Shown here: one piece after another, positions 53,555-53,762 of the stretch
Layout: every line of letters starts with the position of its first letter
Position numbering within the stretch: position 1 is the stretch's first letter
Source of the DNA: an uncultured Ignavibacteriales bacterium
Lineage (GTDB): Bacteria; Bacteroidota; Ignavibacteria; Ignavibacteriales; Ignavibacteriaceae
Direction of reading: 5' to 3'
Assembly: GCA_903929035.1 (NCBI GenBank)
Contig: CAIYTF010000022.1
Location: forward strand, 1-53,762
DNA: 53,762 nucleotides
Notes under the pieces: model-generated
Told to the model about the DNA's origin: nothing
The model's input: only the letters and a program-made list of their open reading frames with translations
Database searches by the model: none
Made by a program: the position numbers and the translations under genes

Positions 53555-53640
53555 CCATCTTACTTCCCCCACTAAAAGGCAAAAACGACCAACTTATTCC
53601 CCATAGCAGGGTCAGCTTATTCCCCCACCCAAAAAGAAAA
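53551..53640. mobile_element. IS21-like terminal repeats (remnant)
   Basis: Three close copies of a motif: CATCTTACTTCCCCC, CCAACTTATTCCCC and TCAGCTTATTCCCCC. Such multiple subterminal repeats are typical of IS21-type ends, but no IstA or IstB coding sequence is in the window, so this is a remnant or the edge of an element continuing outside. Confidence 0.4.
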
Positions 53641-53762
53641 TAAATAATTTAAGAACAGGCATTTTATACTTCGTATGTAACTACTCAGCCTCCTGAAATC
53701 AAGAAAATATACGGTACTGATATTATGTCCCAAAGGGACTAAATTTGAATAACCGTGAGTGA

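Larger units (their letters stand above)
53364..53744. repeat. 34-bp inverted repeats flanking a 381-bp insert-like block
   Basis: Left arm 53364-53397 and right arm 53711-53744 are reverse complements with three mismatches in 34. They enclose the gene fragment and the IS-end-like repeats described next. Confidence 0.75.

Overview
The window looks like chromosomal DNA of an AT-rich, Gram-negative bacterium from the Bacteroidota/Chlorobiota/Ignavibacteria side of the tree. The clues are a C-terminal type IX secretion (T9SS) sorting signal with NYPNPFNPST, a split F-type ATP synthase operon without beta and epsilon, LPS heptose genes, a PPi-type phosphofructokinase signature, and -33/-7 promoters of the Bacteroidota kind (TTTG, 20 bp, TATATTTG). 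The phylum is an inference; no rRNA gene is present.

Layout. (1) 1-1843: tandem 101-bp palindromic repeats, a PEGA-domain protein and a decayed gene fragment whose sister copy lies at the far right end. (2) 2191-14602, all on the minus strand: a translation block (rpsP-khpA-rimM-trmD-rplS), ffh, and one tightly packed transcription unit running GT9 glycosyltransferase-sua5-M23 peptidase-bactofilin-atpZ-small membrane protein-atpB-E-F-H-A-G-ffh. (3) 14755-29038, minus strand: a defence island between the GT9 gene and a remnant of an LpxL-type acyltransferase. It holds a probable type II restriction-modification (R-M) system (PD-(D/E)XK-like protein, two methyltransferases, one fused to an excisionase-type HTH) and a type III R-M system (mod, res) whose two halves are separated by two AlbA/HATPase-type proteins and an Abi_2/AbiF-type HEPN protein, plus an AAA ATPase. 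(4) 29389-52654: housekeeping genes on both strands (hisA, cNMP-binding protein, usp, polyprenyl synthase, tatC, glyA, gmhB, glgA, pfk, serA, phosphohexomutase, ruvX, rel/spoT, LytR_C, rsfS, argS), a T9SS-exported thioester-domain protein and two envelope proteins. (5) 52686-53762: ribH, then inverted repeats, a gene fragment and IS-end-like repeats.

The most interesting object is directly upstream of the abi gene: three copies, with an exact 135-bp period, of a complete mini transcription unit. Each has a Bacteroidota-type promoter, a 38-nt hairpin (37 of 38 positions identical in all three) and a U-tract. The last U-tract runs almost into the abi start codon, and abi overlaps res by ATGA. 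I read this as a small-RNA array paired with an AbiF-type HEPN RNase, resembling an RNA-antitoxin/toxin pair, embedded in and coupled to a type III R-M operon.

The island also records its own assembly. A piece of GT9 and a piece of the abi/res junction are duplicated and fused in the way expected of a tandem duplication, and the second res copy appears to have been replaced by the type II R-M cassette. The AAA ATPase ends in a typical LpxL C-terminus, which suggests the island entered an lpxL-GT9 LPS locus.
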